A DNA stretch of 64,000 bases, taken from assembly GCA_033977085.1 (NCBI GenBank), contig CP138906.1, positions 2,852,001 to 2,916,000 on the forward strand. Reading direction: 5' to 3'. This stretch comes from Apirhabdus apintestini. GTDB taxonomy: Bacteria; Pseudomonadota; Gammaproteobacteria; Enterobacterales; Enterobacteriaceae. The translations under genes were made by a program, and so were the position numbers. Below the pieces are notes generated by a model, which made no database searches, was not told where the DNA came from, and saw only the letters and a list, made by a program, of their open reading frames with translations. Shown here piece by piece: positions 33,230 through 43,434 of this stretch (positions within the stretch are counted from its first letter, which is position 1; every line of letters starts with the position of its first letter).

Positions 33230-33469
33230 ATGAAATTCATTGCAATCGCGCTATCCGCTCTGGCTGTTACCGCCTGCAGTTCCCAGCAAGATCAACACCC
33301 TGCTAAAAAAATCGGCATGCCAAACCCGGCTTCAGAGTGGTGCATCTCTAAAGGAGGAAAGCTAGAAATGGTCAATACACCTAAAGGAACTGTAGGTTAC
33401 TGCGTGCTGCCAGGCGGCGAGCGCATTGAAGAGTGGGCGCTTTACAGGCGCGATCATAGCGCAAAATAG
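33230..33469 (+). CDS. DUF333 lipoprotein (YoaF-like)
   Basis: 79 aa. MKFIAIALSALAVTACSSQQ is a lipoprotein signal with lipobox VTAC. The DUF333 core follows: GMPNPASEWCISKGGKLEMV, GYCVLPGGERIEEWALYRRD. Such proteins are small, probably outer-membrane lipoproteins of unknown function. The start is preceded by CCGAGGGGCATTA. A monocistronic unit. Confidence 0.88.
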   Translation: MKFIAIALSALAVTACSSQQDQHPAKKIGMPNPASEWCISKGGKLEMVNTPKGTVGYCVLPGGERIEEWALYRRDHSAK

Positions 33470-33956
33470 GGTTCACTCATCGGCTATATCAAAAGAGAGT
33501 ACGCGATCAGCGCTCTCTTTCTTTTTTCGTTTAAGCCCAATATGGATAAACATATTCTGCCGCAAATAGGCTTAGAAAAGATGCAGAGCTTATCTCGCTG
33601 TTATTGATACTGCCTTCAGCTAATGTTAACAAATAGCAGTGAATACGCTAATACAGTTATTTTAGACCAGTTTAGCGCTCAGATTCTTTATCAACTTCTT
33701 CTTAACTGAGACAAAACCTCGGGCTGGCGTTTATTCCCGCTTAAAAGACAACATTGAATATCTTGCCTGTTGCCCCTCTTGAGTACACCGAATAAAGCGC
33801 CACTATCGTGAATAGCGGAAAAATGTACAACGTTATCCTGAGTAATAAGCCCGGTAATAGCAGTAACAATTCATTAGCTAAACTGGCACTGGCCCCGGCT
33901 GAAACTCATCTATGAGCGTCTATACTTAATTCACCGATCCTAAAAAGGAGTAAGAC
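33470..33956. other. Intergenic, no gene seen
   Basis: About 490 bp. AGAGAGTACGCGATCAGCGC followed by TCTCTTTCTTTTTTCG near 33493-33528 can fold as a terminator for the lipoprotein gene (GAGAG...CTCTC with T-rich tail). Nothing coding is evident in the rest. Confidence 0.45.
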
Positions 33957-34136
33957 ATGTTTCATATAGGTGACATTGTACAACCACGGGTTGGCGGCCC
34001 CAAAATGGCCATTACCGCTATTTATTACGACCGGGTGATCGTGACGCCGGTTCATGGCGATAAGCGCGATAAAATAACATTGAAAATTGAAGATATTACA
34101 CCTTATCAGGAAGATGGCGATTTCGGTGTTTGTTAA
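33957..34136 (+). CDS. YodC-like DUF2158 protein
   Basis: 59 aa from ATG 33957 with AAAAAGGAG seven bases upstream, a very good ribosome site. MFHIGDIVQPRVGGPKMAIT, GDKRDKITLKIEDITPYQED are typical of the small SH3-like DUF2158 family (the GGPxM motif). Function unknown. The gene is convergent with stpA. Confidence 0.75.
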   Translation: MFHIGDIVQPRVGGPKMAITAIYYDRVIVTPVHGDKRDKITLKIEDITPYQEDGDFGVC

Positions 34137-34238
34137 ATAAAAGGGGAGAATGGCGGGCAATAATTATTTCCTTACCATACTCCCCTGCTTACCAGATATT
34201 AGAACAGAGAAAAGCTTATTATTTGTCTTATTTTTACT

Positions 34239-34640
34239 TTACGGATGGATAAGAAAATCGTCCATTGTCTGCCCGTTTTTTAATGCCAGCGAGATTGCCT
34301 TAGGCGTTCTCCCTTGTCCGGTCCACGTTTTTGGAGAGCCATCAAGGTCGATATACTGATATTTTGCCGGGCGAACGGCGCGCTTACTTATCACCGTTTC
34401 TTCGCCGGGATTAAGTAATTCATTTAGCTCAATGCCTTCGGCTTCCAGCATTTTAAGCCAATGCTTCATCTTTTCTTCGCGCTCAGCTAACCCTCGCTGT
34501 AACTCAATTTGCTCAGCCCGTTTCTCTTCTGTAACAATACGCATTTTATCCAACACTTCCTCAAGAATTTCAGTTGAAATTTCCCGAGCCATTGCGCGTA
34601 ATGTACGAATATTATTAATATTTTGTAAAATTAATGCCAT
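34239..34640 (-). CDS. stpA: H-NS paralogue StpA
   Basis: 133 aa from ATG 34640, with CAGGAGATTG upstream; an upstream in-frame start adds 33 unlikely residues. The N-terminal oligomerisation coiled coil (QNINNIRTLRAMAREISTEI...) and the C-terminal DNA-binding motif TWTGQGRTPKAI are both present. StpA binds AT-rich DNA and RNA and silences acquired genes; the AT-rich Bap and regulator region nearby is a plausible target. As in E. coli it lies left of ygaC, but alaE, normally between, is absent. Confidence 0.9.
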   Translation of the reverse strand: MALILQNINNIRTLRAMAREISTEILEEVLDKMRIVTEEKRAEQIELQRGLAEREEKMKHWLKMLEAEGIELNELLNPGEETVISKRAVRPAKYQYIDLDGSPKTWTGQGRTPKAISLALKNGQTMDDFLIHP

Positions 34641-35219
34641 GAAAACAATCTCCTGGTGGTAATAAAAAAACAATCTTCTAAAATAATTGATAATGCCACT
34701 GATTACCAGATGGTCATATTTAGCTGCATATATTTTCAACGTAAATTAAAAGCGATGACTTCACAAGACAAAAGTCTACAAATTACTTGAAATAAGACAA
34801 TACTTAATTGAAACAAAATATATTCAACCCCTGAATGGATGGTTTACCCCTCACTCTGGAATCCAATAGCATTGAATAATGATATTATTTTTATTGCAGA
34901 GAGACATTATACGTTAAAAACGGTATTTGCACATTTATAACGCGGAAAACACCCCGGTTTACCTGCAAGTAATGGCTCATATGGCGATAATAAATACTAA
35001 ATGACTCTTTAGCACCCTCTGCTCTGAGAATTGTAATACCAATGGCGATTAACAATAGAGCCAAGCGGTTTTATCCGTGGCCGGTTCGTTTTTACACAGG
35101 AGATATTCAGTTTGCTTTATAATAGGCGCACGGCAGCCCGTTCACCGGGAAATAACATTATTTTAAACACGGCAGGCAAATCGGAGCCGTGAATCTCTCA
35201 CGGCGTACTTCTGGGGTAA
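34641..35219. other. Intergenic between stpA and ygaC, alaE absent
   Basis: About 580 bp. In E. coli the alanine exporter gene alaE occupies this interval on the plus strand. No frame here resembles it. AT-rich upstream sequence for stpA is all I can describe. Confidence 0.5.
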
Positions 35220-35564
35220 TTAATTAATATCGCCAAACAGACCGGCAAGATAGCGCTCCAGCGCAATACGAGAGCTAAAACCGTGCGGAATACCGTAATG
35301 CTCCTGCGCATCGCCGCCGAGCCACAAGGGAAATTGATGATAATGATTACACGTTTTCATCTCGGACGCCGGCTCTGCAAGCGTCTGGCTACGCTCTCTC
35401 AGCGCGGGGTGAATCACCAGCGCGGTACGCCCCATCCGCGCTTCACGATTGACGTAAACATAATTGTCGGCGCGACGATAACCATAAGCCTTTTGGGTCA
35501 CTGCATCCATAATGAAACCGGCTTTTTCCAGAACGCGCGCTACCTCATCGGGTCGTAAATACAT
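35220..35564 (-). CDS. ygaC: DUF2002 protein YgaC
   Basis: 114 aa, intact: [60 protein letters not shown]. It is very close to E. coli YgaC throughout. YgaC is a small Fur-regulated protein of unknown function. It is divergent from ygaM, as in E. coli. Confidence 0.92.
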   Translation of the reverse strand: MYLRPDEVARVLEKAGFIMDAVTQKAYGYRRADNYVYVNREARMGRTALVIHPALRERSQTLAEPASEMKTCNHYHQFPLWLGGDAQEHYGIPHGFSSRIALERYLAGLFGDIN

Positions 35565-35737
35565 AGTTTTTCCTCATCCTCTTCTACCGCAATGCTTTAA
35601 CTGCCTGGCAACCTTACATGATGCCTATAGGCCCGGCTTTCAGAAAAATCCAGATTGAAGAAGCGATACTACCGACCTCATTCAGTCTGACGAGTATCGT
35701 CTACACTCATTAGTGATCGTAATCACAGGAGATTGCC

Positions 35738-36058
35738 ATGTTTTACAAAACGGATCGAAAAAACCGGCCCAATGACGTCAGCGACAGCATTAGTAAGCTT
35801 ACTCAGGCGCTGGAATCAATGATAAACGACATGGGGCAACAGGCGACAAAACAGAGTAAGGCAGCGCGCCGCGAAGCAGAATCGTTACTTAAAGAAACGC
35901 GGGCGCAGCTCAGCAGCAGCAATTGTCCGGTAAACCGGGCCGCATGCGATGCTGCAGCCAGCGCCCAGGAATGGATCCGCGAGCGCCCCTGGTATACGCT
36001 GGGAATATGCGCTGCTGCGGGTATTGCGCTGGGCGCATTACTGGCATCACGCCGTTAA
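35738..36058 (+). CDS. ygaM: YgaM, DUF883 inner-membrane/ribosome-associated family
   Basis: 106 aa. A polar helical region (DSISKLTQALESMINDMGQQ, ...ARREAESLLKETRAQLS) is followed by one C-terminal membrane helix, WYTLGICAAAGIALGALLAS, ending in RR. This is the ElaB/YgaM/YqjD architecture, in which members tether ribosomes to the inner membrane in stationary phase. ATG 35738 follows CAGGAGATTGCC. Position next to nrdH matches E. coli. Confidence 0.92.
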   Translation: MFYKTDRKNRPNDVSDSISKLTQALESMINDMGQQATKQSKAARREAESLLKETRAQLSSSNCPVNRAACDAAASAQEWIRERPWYTLGICAAAGIALGALLASRR

Positions 36059-36470
36059 CTGTCTCCCGGCAACGGGCCTGACTCCCTTCAGGGCAGCCCG
36101 CCAGACGGGGCATTTTTCTGCCGTCTGGCATTATATAGCCGGGCTGCCCGCACAAGGCCGCAGGTGTCGCTATGCTGAACGTGATAAAACGCTATGCCTC
36201 CGCTTTATCCATCTCACGCAATTTTGCCACTGATTTAAGACGCTAGAGTGGCCCCGCCAACGGCTATATATCCTGCTTTTCATGACATAACGTTTGGGTC
36301 GACGGCAGATGGCGGTTTCGTCAGGCAAACCAATTTCATCGATGCTTAAAATCCCTACATAGCGCGTCATTGAATTTCACGCTCTCTATATTTAGTATTA
36401 GGCTTTATGCAGTACTATTGGCAATGCACTATTTAGCGGCCTGCTCCGCCAATAAACAGGAATGCAAATC

Positions 36471-36719
36471 ATGAACATTATCATTTACAGTCGCAAAAAC
36501 TGCCTACCTTGCTATGCAACAAAACGGGAGATGGAAAAGCGCGGATTCCGCTTTACCCTCATTGATATTGAACAAAACCCCAGCACCGCCGCTAAGTTAC
36601 GCGCCGCCGGACATTCCCAATTGCCGGTGGTGATTACAGACGATATGTGCTGGAGCGGATTTCGCCCGGATATGATTAATCGTCTACCCCGGCCCGGTGC
36701 GCGCGTGAAAAATGCATAA
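36471..36719 (+). CDS. nrdH: NrdH glutaredoxin-like electron donor, orphan
   Basis: 82 aa from ATG 36471. The redox motif is CLPC (RKNCLPCYATKREMEKRGF; E. coli has CVQC). The family signature SQLPVVITDDMCWSGFRPDM follows. NrdH reduces the class Ib ribonucleotide reductase NrdEF. In enterobacteria it leads the operon nrdHIEF just before proV. Here 746 bp without nrdI, nrdE or nrdF separate it from proV, so its enzyme partner is missing at this site. Confidence 0.9.
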   Translation: MNIIIYSRKNCLPCYATKREMEKRGFRFTLIDIEQNPSTAAKLRAAGHSQLPVVITDDMCWSGFRPDMINRLPRPGARVKNA

Positions 36720-37465
36720 TGTGAAAGCCGCACTCCTCGCGTTCACGCTCCCTCAGCGTCCTGTAAGCCGCTGGTAGTGGATGGGCGTTAACAATTGCGA
36801 TTCCAGGCATCCTGTAAAACCCGCTGTCTGCCTTAGCGGAGCTTATTGCTGAACCCTGCCTGCCGCCGTATTGCCTACAGAGACATAAAGCGCTAGCAAG
36901 TAAGATATTGGCCGCGGCTCGTTCCTCTAATATGAGCTCTAATAGTGACTAAAGCACTACGTTCTATGCCGGACAGCAGTTATCACCAATGGATTTATTA
37001 AAATAAAAATTTTGCGCCGCAAAGAGGATACTTTACGCGGGTAGAATTTAAATAGTAGCTTCATCCAAACCAATATAGATGGAATTACCTCACGCATCAG
37101 AAAAACAGTCCGCAAGCCGGTATATATTCCGCACTCTCAGGTATTACCCGGTTCATAAATACCTATCTCAGCAAAGTGAAATTAAACTCTTTGATGATAA
37201 TTCGTGAAATCAAAAAGCGCCCTTTCATCATACCTCCTTCTATGCACCTCGCAGAGACATACACAACCACTTGAAATTAGTATGGATATATAATTTAAAT
37301 AATATTAAGCCACGGTCATAATACATTATAAAAAAACAAAAAAGACACCCAAAGACATCATTAAAATAAGGGTTGTTTGGATTTTGTTACTATGCCGGGT
37401 ATACCCAGATTTTATTTCACAAGGAACCATATCGATAACAGCTTACACAGGAAAAACTGTATTTC
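36720..37465. other. nrdH-proV interval; nrdI, nrdE, nrdF absent
   Basis: I translated this interval mentally in several frames and saw no NrdI, NrdE or NrdF motif. The last 200 bases are AT-rich and must hold the osmoregulated proU promoter. I cannot assign its -10/-35 precisely. The deletion would remove about 4 kb relative to E. coli. Confidence 0.55.
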
Positions 37466-38663
37466 ATGACAATTAAACTAGAAGTAAAAAATCTCTATAA
37501 AATATTCGGCGAGCATCCAAATCGCGCTTTTAAATATATTGACAAAGGATTTTCCAAACAAAAAATACTGGAAAAAACGGGACTTTCTCTTGGCGTAAAA
37601 GATGCCAGCCTGGCCATTAATGAAGGTGAAATTTTTGTCATTATGGGACTTTCCGGCTCCGGAAAATCCACCCTGGTACGCCTGCTTAATCGCCTGATTG
37701 AACCTACTCGCGGGCAGGTTCTGATTGACGGTGAAGACATTGCAAACATATCGGATGCCGCGCTACGCGATGTACGGAAAAAAGCTCGCAATGGTCTTCC
37801 AGTCGTTTGCTCTGATGCCGCATTTAAATGTTCTGGACAATACGGCATTCGGTATGATGCTTTCCAGCGTCCCTGCCTCTCGCCGCCGGGAAAAAGCGCT
37901 CGATGCACTACGACAGGTAGGGCTGGAAAATTACGCGGACGCCTGGCCGGATGAACTATCCGGCGGTATGCAACAGCGCGTAGGTTTGGCCCGTGCGCTG
38001 GCTATAGATCCGGATATTCTATTAATGGATGAGGCGTTTTCCGCGCTCGACCCGCTTATCCGCACCGAAATGCAGGATGAGTTGGTTAAGCTTCAGGCAA
38101 AACATCAGCGTACCGTCGTTTTTATTTCCCACGATCTTGATGAAGCAATGCGAATCGGCGATCGCATCGCCATCATGCAAAACGGCGAGGTGGTGCAGGT
38201 CGGCACGCCCGACGAAATTCTCAATAATCCCAGCAATGATTATGTCCGCACTTTCTTTCGCGGCGTGGATATCAGCCAGGTTTTCAGCGCCAAAGATATT
38301 GCGCAGCGCACTCCGCGCGGGCTCATTCGTCGCACTGCCGGCGTTGGGCCGCGCTCGGCGCTGAAGTTACTTCAGGATGAAGCGCTGGAATTTGGTTATG
38401 TCATTGAACGCGGTCAGAAATTTATTGGCATTGTTTCCATCGACTCTTTGAAAAATGCGCTAGCGCAGGGGCTGGGGCTGGAGGAAGCGCTTCTGAAAAC
38501 ACCGGGACCTGTCGCTGCCGACATGCCGCTCAGTGAAGTGTTAACCCCCGTTGGTCAGGCGCCCTGTGCTTTACCTGTTATTGACGATGAGCAGCATTAT
38601 CTCGGCATTATTTCCAAAGGCGTTTTGCTCCAGTGCGCTGGACAGAGAGGGCATGAACAATGA
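37466..38663 (+). CDS. proV: ProV, ATPase of the glycine betaine/proline ABC transporter (frameshift)
   Basis: Walker [17 protein letters not shown], signature [15 protein letters not shown], Walker [14 protein letters not shown] and two CBS domains (...[40 protein letters not shown]) are all present. The frame changes at GTACGGAAAAAAGCTC (about 37773-37790): the first frame reads [10 protein letters not shown], the second [15 protein letters not shown]. One A fewer or two bases more restores about 398-399 aa (E. coli 400). ProU imports osmoprotectants under high osmolarity. The stop overlaps proW (ATGA). Confidence 0.92.
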
Positions 38664-39805
38664 ATAAAGCACCGCAGACGACGCAGCCTGACGCAGCGAA
38701 TAGCGCAGGAGATGCCTGGAATTCCGCCGGAAGTCCGCTACCGCAAAACGCGGCGCCACGACATGATGCCGCTGGCAGCGCGGATGCCTGGAGCGGCAGC
38801 GCAACGCCTGACGCTCAGTCCGGCGGAGCAAACGACTGGCTGCATGCCGCCCCGCCGCCACAGGAGCAACATTTCAATCTGCTGGACCCTTTTCACCATA
38901 CTTTAATCCCACTGGACCGATGGGTGACATTAAGTATCGACTGGGTTGTCACTCATTTTCGCCCGCTGTTTCAGGGCATCCGCGTGCCGGTCGACTATAT
39001 TCTCAGCGCTTTTCAGCAGTTTCTACTGGGGATGCCAGCGCTCGCGGCCATCGTAATATTCGCCCTACTTGCCTGGCAAATAGCCGGCCCCGCCATGGGT
39101 ATTACCACGGGCATTGCGTTAATCGTCATTGGCGCAATTGGCGCCTGGTCGCAGGCAATGATCACGCTGGCGCTGGTACTCACTGCGCTACTGTTTTGTA
39201 TGTTAATAGGCCTGCCGCTAGGCATCGCACTCGCCCGCAGCCCGCGCACAGCCCGAGTCATCAGGCCAATACTAGATGCAATGCAAACGACGCCAGCGTT
39301 TGTCTATCTGGTGCCTATCGTAATGCTATTCGGCATCGGCAATGTGCCGGGCGTGGTAGTGACAATTATTTTTGCGCTACCGCCCATCGTACGTCTGACC
39401 ATTCTTGGGATTAATCAGGTGCCCGCCGATTTGATTGAAGCCGCGCGCGCTTTCGGCGCCAGCCCGCGCCAGCTTTTGTTCAAAGTGCAGCTCCCACTGG
39501 CAATGCCGACCATTATGGCGGGAGTAAACCAAACGCTGATGCTTGCCCTGTCGATGGTGGTCATCGCCTCAATGATTGCAGTCGGCGGTTTAGGGCAAAT
39601 GGTTCTGCGCGGTATTGGTCGCCTGGATATGGGGCTGGCTTCTGTCGGCGGCGTAGGCATTGTGTTGCTCGCCATCGTACTCGATCGCCTGACGCAATCT
39701 TTCGGGCGCGATACGCGTAGCCGCAGCGGCCGCCGCTGGTATAACACCGGCCCGCTGGGGCTGATATTGCGCCCTTTTCGCGCTAGCGCGCCGCGTCAGG
39801 CTTGA
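38660..39805 (+). CDS. proW: ProW, permease of the glycine betaine transporter
   Basis: 381 aa, intact. A hydrophilic Ala/Ser/Gly-rich amino tail of about 70 residues is followed by [20 protein letters not shown] and about seven membrane segments. The EAA loop is [20 protein letters not shown], the coupling helix to ProV. It is longer than E. coli ProW (354 aa), chiefly in the amino tail ([20 protein letters not shown]...), which looks expanded by small repeats. Confidence 0.93.
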   Translation: MNKAPQTTQPDAANSAGDAWNSAGSPLPQNAAPRHDAAGSADAWSGSATPDAQSGGANDWLHAAPPPQEQHFNLLDPFHHTLIPLDRWVTLSIDWVVTHFRPLFQGIRVPVDYILSAFQQFLLGMPALAAIVIFALLAWQIAGPAMGITTGIALIVIGAIGAWSQAMITLALVLTALLFCMLIGLPLGIALARSPRTARVIRPILDAMQTTPAFVYLVPIVMLFGIGNVPGVVVTIIFALPPIVRLTILGINQVPADLIEAARAFGASPRQLLFKVQLPLAMPTIMAGVNQTLMLALSMVVIASMIAVGGLGQMVLRGIGRLDMGLASVGGVGIVLLAIVLDRLTQSFGRDTRSRSGRRWYNTGPLGLILRPFRASAPRQA

Positions 39806-39841
39806 TGTCAGGCGAGATATCTCATTAATTAAGGAGTTAAC

Positions 39842-40837
39842 ATGCGACATTCCATTCTCTTCGTTACCGCCTTTGCAACCCTTGCCTCAGCGCCAATACT
39901 GGCAGCTCGAACAGCCCGGTAAAGGCATTACCGTCAAGCCGGTACAAAGCACGATTTCAGAGGAAACCTTTCAAACGCTGCTGGTAAGCCGCGCACTGGA
40001 AAAACTGGGATACAGCGTCGAAAAACCCAGCGAGGTCGATTACAACGTGGCCTATACTTCGCTGGCTGCGGGAGATGCAACCTTTACCGCCGTGAACTGG
40101 AAACCCCTGCATGATGATATGTACGCCGCCGCCGGTGGCGACGCGAAATTCTATCGTTCCGGCACCTACGTTTCTGGCGCCGCGCAGGGATATTTAATCG
40201 ATAAGAAAACAGCCGAAAAGTATCACATTACCAAAATAGACCAGCTGAAGGATCCGAAACTTGCGAAGTTATTTGACGCGAACGGCAACGGAAAAGCGGA
40301 TCTCACCGGGTGTAACCCCGGCTGGGGCTGCGAAGCGGTCATCAATCACCAATTGAAAGCTTACGGGTTAAGCAAAACGGTAGAGCATAACCAGGGAAAT
40401 TACGCGGCAATGATGGCCGATACCCTAACCCGCTATAAAGAAGGAAAACCGGTTCTGTATTACACCTGGACGCCTTATTGGGTGAGCGACGTACTGAAGC
40501 CGGGTAGAGATGTCGTGTGGCTGCAGGTTTCCCATTCGTCGCTGCCAGGCAAGCAAAAAATGTAGACACAAAACTGCCGAATGGCGCTAACTACGGCTTC
40601 CCGGTCAATACGATGCATATCGTCGCTAATAAAGCCTGGGCGCAAAAGAATCCGGCGGCAGCGCAGCTTTTCGCCGTGATGAAACTCCCCATCGCCGATG
40701 TTAATGCGCAAAATGCCCTGATGCATGAAGGGAAGTCATCAGAAGAAGACATTCAAAACCACGTGGACGGCTGGATAAATGCCCACCAGGATACATTTAA
40801 CGGCTGGCTCGACGCAGCCCGCAGCGCCGCGAAATAA
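39842..40837 (+). CDS. proX: ProX, periplasmic glycine betaine-binding protein (two frameshifts)
   Basis: Signal peptide [20 protein letters not shown] then a break near 39905-39912. The mature part [20 protein letters not shown], ...[20 protein letters not shown], ...[14 protein letters not shown] follows E. coli ProX closely. A second break is at A6 (40555-40560; seven gives [16 protein letters not shown]). Restored length is 331 aa (E. coli 330). The Trp residues that form the betaine box are kept (NWKP, NPGWGC). It lies 36 bp after proW. Confidence 0.92.
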
Positions 40838-40925
40838 TGTTTTATTTACGGCATGGATGCCGGCACGTTTTATCCCGGCCGCAAACACCGCTTATTCGCT
40901 GGCCCGAAGCGCAGTGAATATTACC

Positions 40926-41600
40926 TTACGCCACCAGATCTGAAGCCAGGCGCGCCAGCAGGATATGCGACATGATAACCGGCATTTCCAGCGTTTGATG
41001 TAGCATGTCCCGATGCCGTTTGGCATATTCCGGGCCATCCAGCACCAGGACCTCAGCGCCGCGCTGCCTGAGAGCATCGCCGGCAGCAATCAGCGTAGCG
41101 TTATCATCCAATGGTGCAGCAGATGCATACAGCGGCGGTATCTTCAGGCACTGCCATTTTTGCTGCCGATCGGGCATAAATTCCGAGTGCGGGAATAAAA
41201 TACCGGCCCGATGGTCGCCAACGACCGGGGCGATCAGCGGCGGGATAATGCGATCCGCCACCAGTAACGTTGCATGGCCTGCGTGCAAAGAAGAAAATTC
41301 ACCCACCGCCAGCACAACGATCGCCGCAGCGCCTTGCTGGTCAAGAGTCTGCACCACGCTTTGAAGCGCCTGCTCTACTCTGGTGTACGAAAGTTCTAAC
41401 AGCGTTCCGTCGTCCCACTGTGCAAGATATGGCCTGTCGCCGGGCCGCAGCCCATAATTACCAATAAATTCCTGTTTGGTCTGTTTCTCTGTCAAGCTAG
41501 TGTGTGTCATTAACGGCGCTGAAATATAATCGGCTAATAGCGCGTTAAATTCGCTATTCTCCATTGCGCCGACAGAAATAATCGCCAGAGCTGGATTCAT
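40926..41600 (-). CDS. aroM: AroM family protein
   Basis: 224 aa, intact. NPALAIISVGAMENSEFNAL, LYRVEQAL-like DLXXVVXXL region (RVEQALQSVVQTLDQQGAAA), PPLIAPVVGDHRAGILFPHS, and LARLASDLVA match AroM along its length. Function is unknown; in E. coli aroM is TyrR-regulated behind aroL and yaiA. Here yaiA is missing and the gene ends only 88 bp from the proX stop, which is not its usual neighbour. Confidence 0.88.
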   Translation of the reverse strand: MNPALAIISVGAMENSEFNALLADYISAPLMTHTSLTEKQTKQEFIGNYGLRPGDRPYLAQWDDGTLLELSYTRVEQALQSVVQTLDQQGAAAIVVLAVGEFSSLHAGHATLLVADRIIPPLIAPVVGDHRAGILFPHSEFMPDRQQKWQCLKIPPLYASAAPLDDNATLIAAGDALRQRGAEVLVLDGPEYAKRHRDMLHQTLEMPVIMSHILLARLASDLVA

Positions 41601-41765
41601 TTTTATTATCCGTCTATCCGGTGGCCCGGCGTCCCCTCAGGCTAATACCAAAATGAGTGGACGCAAATAAACCCGTAAGGTTATCAGGAAGGGTGTTTCT
41701 CACCGTTAAAAAGCGTATCGAAATATCACGAAACTTATGCGACTACGCCGCGAATCAATAATGAC

Positions 41766-42287
41766 TCAGGCGCCAGCGGATAGCTGCGGCAAAACCGCCA
41801 GAATGTGTGCGACAACCTGTTCCGGCGGCTGAGCGGCGTCAACGATATAGTGCGCGCTTTGCCGGTAAAGCGATTCTCGTTCAGCCAGCACTTCTGCAAC
41901 TTCTTCATTAATTGCACGGCCCGTTAGCGTCGGGCGTAACCCTGATTCAGGCTCGGCTTCAAGACGCTGCGCCAGTACTTGACAGGGCACCTGCAGGTAA
42001 ACGACTTTACCGTGCGCGCGCATAAAATCCCGATTAGCTTCGGCAAGCACAATTCCGCCGCCGGTAGCGATGACGGTAGATGCTGCGGTCACCGCCTGCA
42101 GCGCCTCGCATTCGCGCTGACGAAATCCATCCCAGCCCTCACGCTGGACAATTTCCGCCACGCTCATGCCTGCCTCAGCCTGCAACCAGCGATCGGAGTC
42201 CGCGAACTGGAATCTTAGTGCATTCGATAGCGCTTCGCCCACCGTCGTTTTCCCACAGCCGCGCGCGCCTACAAGAAACAGCGGCAT
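41766..42287 (-). CDS. aroL: Shikimate kinase II, AroL
   Basis: 173 aa from ATG 42287; [20 protein letters not shown] contains the Walker A motif. [12 protein letters not shown] (shikimate Asp), [15 protein letters not shown] (Arg) and [10 protein letters not shown] (Walker B-like GGG) follow. The enzyme phosphorylates shikimate in aromatic amino-acid synthesis. An alternative ATG at 42320 would add 11 residues and directly abuts the stop of a small upstream frame, but has no obvious ribosome site. Confidence 0.92.
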   Translation of the reverse strand: MPLFLVGARGCGKTTVGEALSNALRFQFADSDRWLQAEAGMSVAEIVQREGWDGFRQRECEALQAVTAASTVIATGGGIVLAEANRDFMRAHGKVVYLQVPCQVLAQRLEAEPESGLRPTLTGRAINEEVAEVLAERESLYRQSAHYIVDAAQPPEQVVAHILAVLPQLSAGA

Positions 42288-42320
42288 CGTTACAGAGACC
42301 TGCTTTTGTTCTGTATCCAT

Positions 42321-42425
42321 TTATTTAATCAGCTCATGTTCGGCCGCTAAGGGTGCCGCGATAATATCAAAAACGCTGGTGCGGTTAAAATCCGCGTATC
42401 CAGTTTCATAGACACGCTTTTTCAT
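42321..42425 (-). CDS. Possible 34-aa leader ORF upstream of aroL
   Basis: MKKRVYETGYADFNRTSVFD then IIAAPLAAEHELIK, TAA. The stop is immediately followed by an in-frame-capable ATG (42320) of the aroL reading frame, suggesting translational coupling. The ribosome site (GGGGCGGA) is close to the start. It has two Tyr and two Phe, not enough for a classical attenuator. I do not recognise a family. Confidence 0.35.
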   Translation of the reverse strand: MKKRVYETGYADFNRTSVFDIIAAPLAAEHELIK

Positions 42426-42459
42426 TCCGCCCCGGCTCGGTGAAAAATAATGATAAAAG

Positions 42460-42492
42460 TGCAAGAGGCGCTAATACTTAGCGCCTCATTTA
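42460..42492 (-). terminator. Hairpin upstream of aroL, possible yaiI terminator
   Basis: GAGGCGCTAA at 42466-42475 pairs with TTAGCGCCTC at 42479-42488 around a three-base loop, a perfect 10-bp stem. On the minus strand it is followed by TTGCACTTTT. It lies between yaiI and aroL, both on this strand, so it could end yaiI transcription or act in the aroL leader. Confidence 0.55.
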
Positions 42493-42818
42493 CCTGCCGC
42501 CGGGTTGTAACCCGTTTCGTAGTAGATAGCGAGCAAACCTGCAGCGCCCCGGCGTACGGGGGCAAGCATAACCCAACGCGTTAACGGGCCAGTAGTCCGC
42601 AACACTCTCACGGACCCTGCAGGCATCGCGATGCCAGCACCTAATAGCGAACCCGAAAATTGCTCTTACTTTTGATGTTACAGGCGACCCCGATTCACCG
42701 AATACTCGAACAAACCGACAAAGCGCTCTTTATTCACTACTTGCGCCGTATCTTTTCACAAAACGCGCTGATTAACTCATTTCACAGGCAATTGCGGCGA
42801 TATGCCGCGCGCTGGATT

Positions 42819-43278
42819 TTACTCACCGGATCGAGTCCGCGCAGCGTGTAACCATTTGTCCAGCTCCGCGGCAAATTGCTGCCGATCGCGCTGGCTCAGG
42901 GCGGAAGGGCCGCCTGTCTGTACGCCGCTTGAACGCAGCGTCTCCATGAAATCGCGCATCACAAGGCGTTGTTTAATAGTATCCGGCGTATAGCGCTCGC
43001 CGCGCGGATTCAGGGCCAGCCCCCTTTTCAATCACTTCAGCGGCTAGCGGAATATCAGCAGTGATGACCAGGTCTCCCGCTTCACAGCGCCGCACTATTT
43101 CGTGGTCGGCCATATCAAAACCGGCAGCGACCTGCAAAGTATGAATGTAGGGAGAAGGCGGCGTTCTGAGCGCCTGGTTTGCCACCAGCGTTACAGGGAT
43201 TGTTGTGCGCGCCGCAGCGCGGTAAAGCGTCTCTTTAATCACGTTCGGACACGCATCTGCGTCAACCCAAATTTGCAT
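42819..43278 (-). CDS. yaiI: UPF0178 protein YaiI (frameshift)
   Basis: [20 protein letters not shown] from ATG 43278 matches the family opening. [20 protein letters not shown] precedes a break near 43014-43022; [20 protein letters not shown] and [20 protein letters not shown] follow in the next frame. Two missing bases (or one extra G in GGGGG) explain it; restored length is 153 aa (E. coli 152). The fold is PIN-like; function unknown. It is divergent from proC, as in E. coli. Confidence 0.9.
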
Positions 43279-43434
43279 AATCATTCCAGCCCCGGGAGAT
43301 AAACCCGCAGATTGTCGCTGCGGTTCACGGTCATTGCAATAAAAGGTCTGCGTTTTCTCGCATCGGCCCTTATCCCTGGACGCAAGGCGCGTTACTCTAT
43401 GAAGCAACACTTGTAGGGAATATGGAGTAACGCG

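Noticed and set aside
37021..37460. Remnant of nrdF before proV
   Set aside because: No NrdF motif could be read in any frame; similarity would need an alignment I cannot run.
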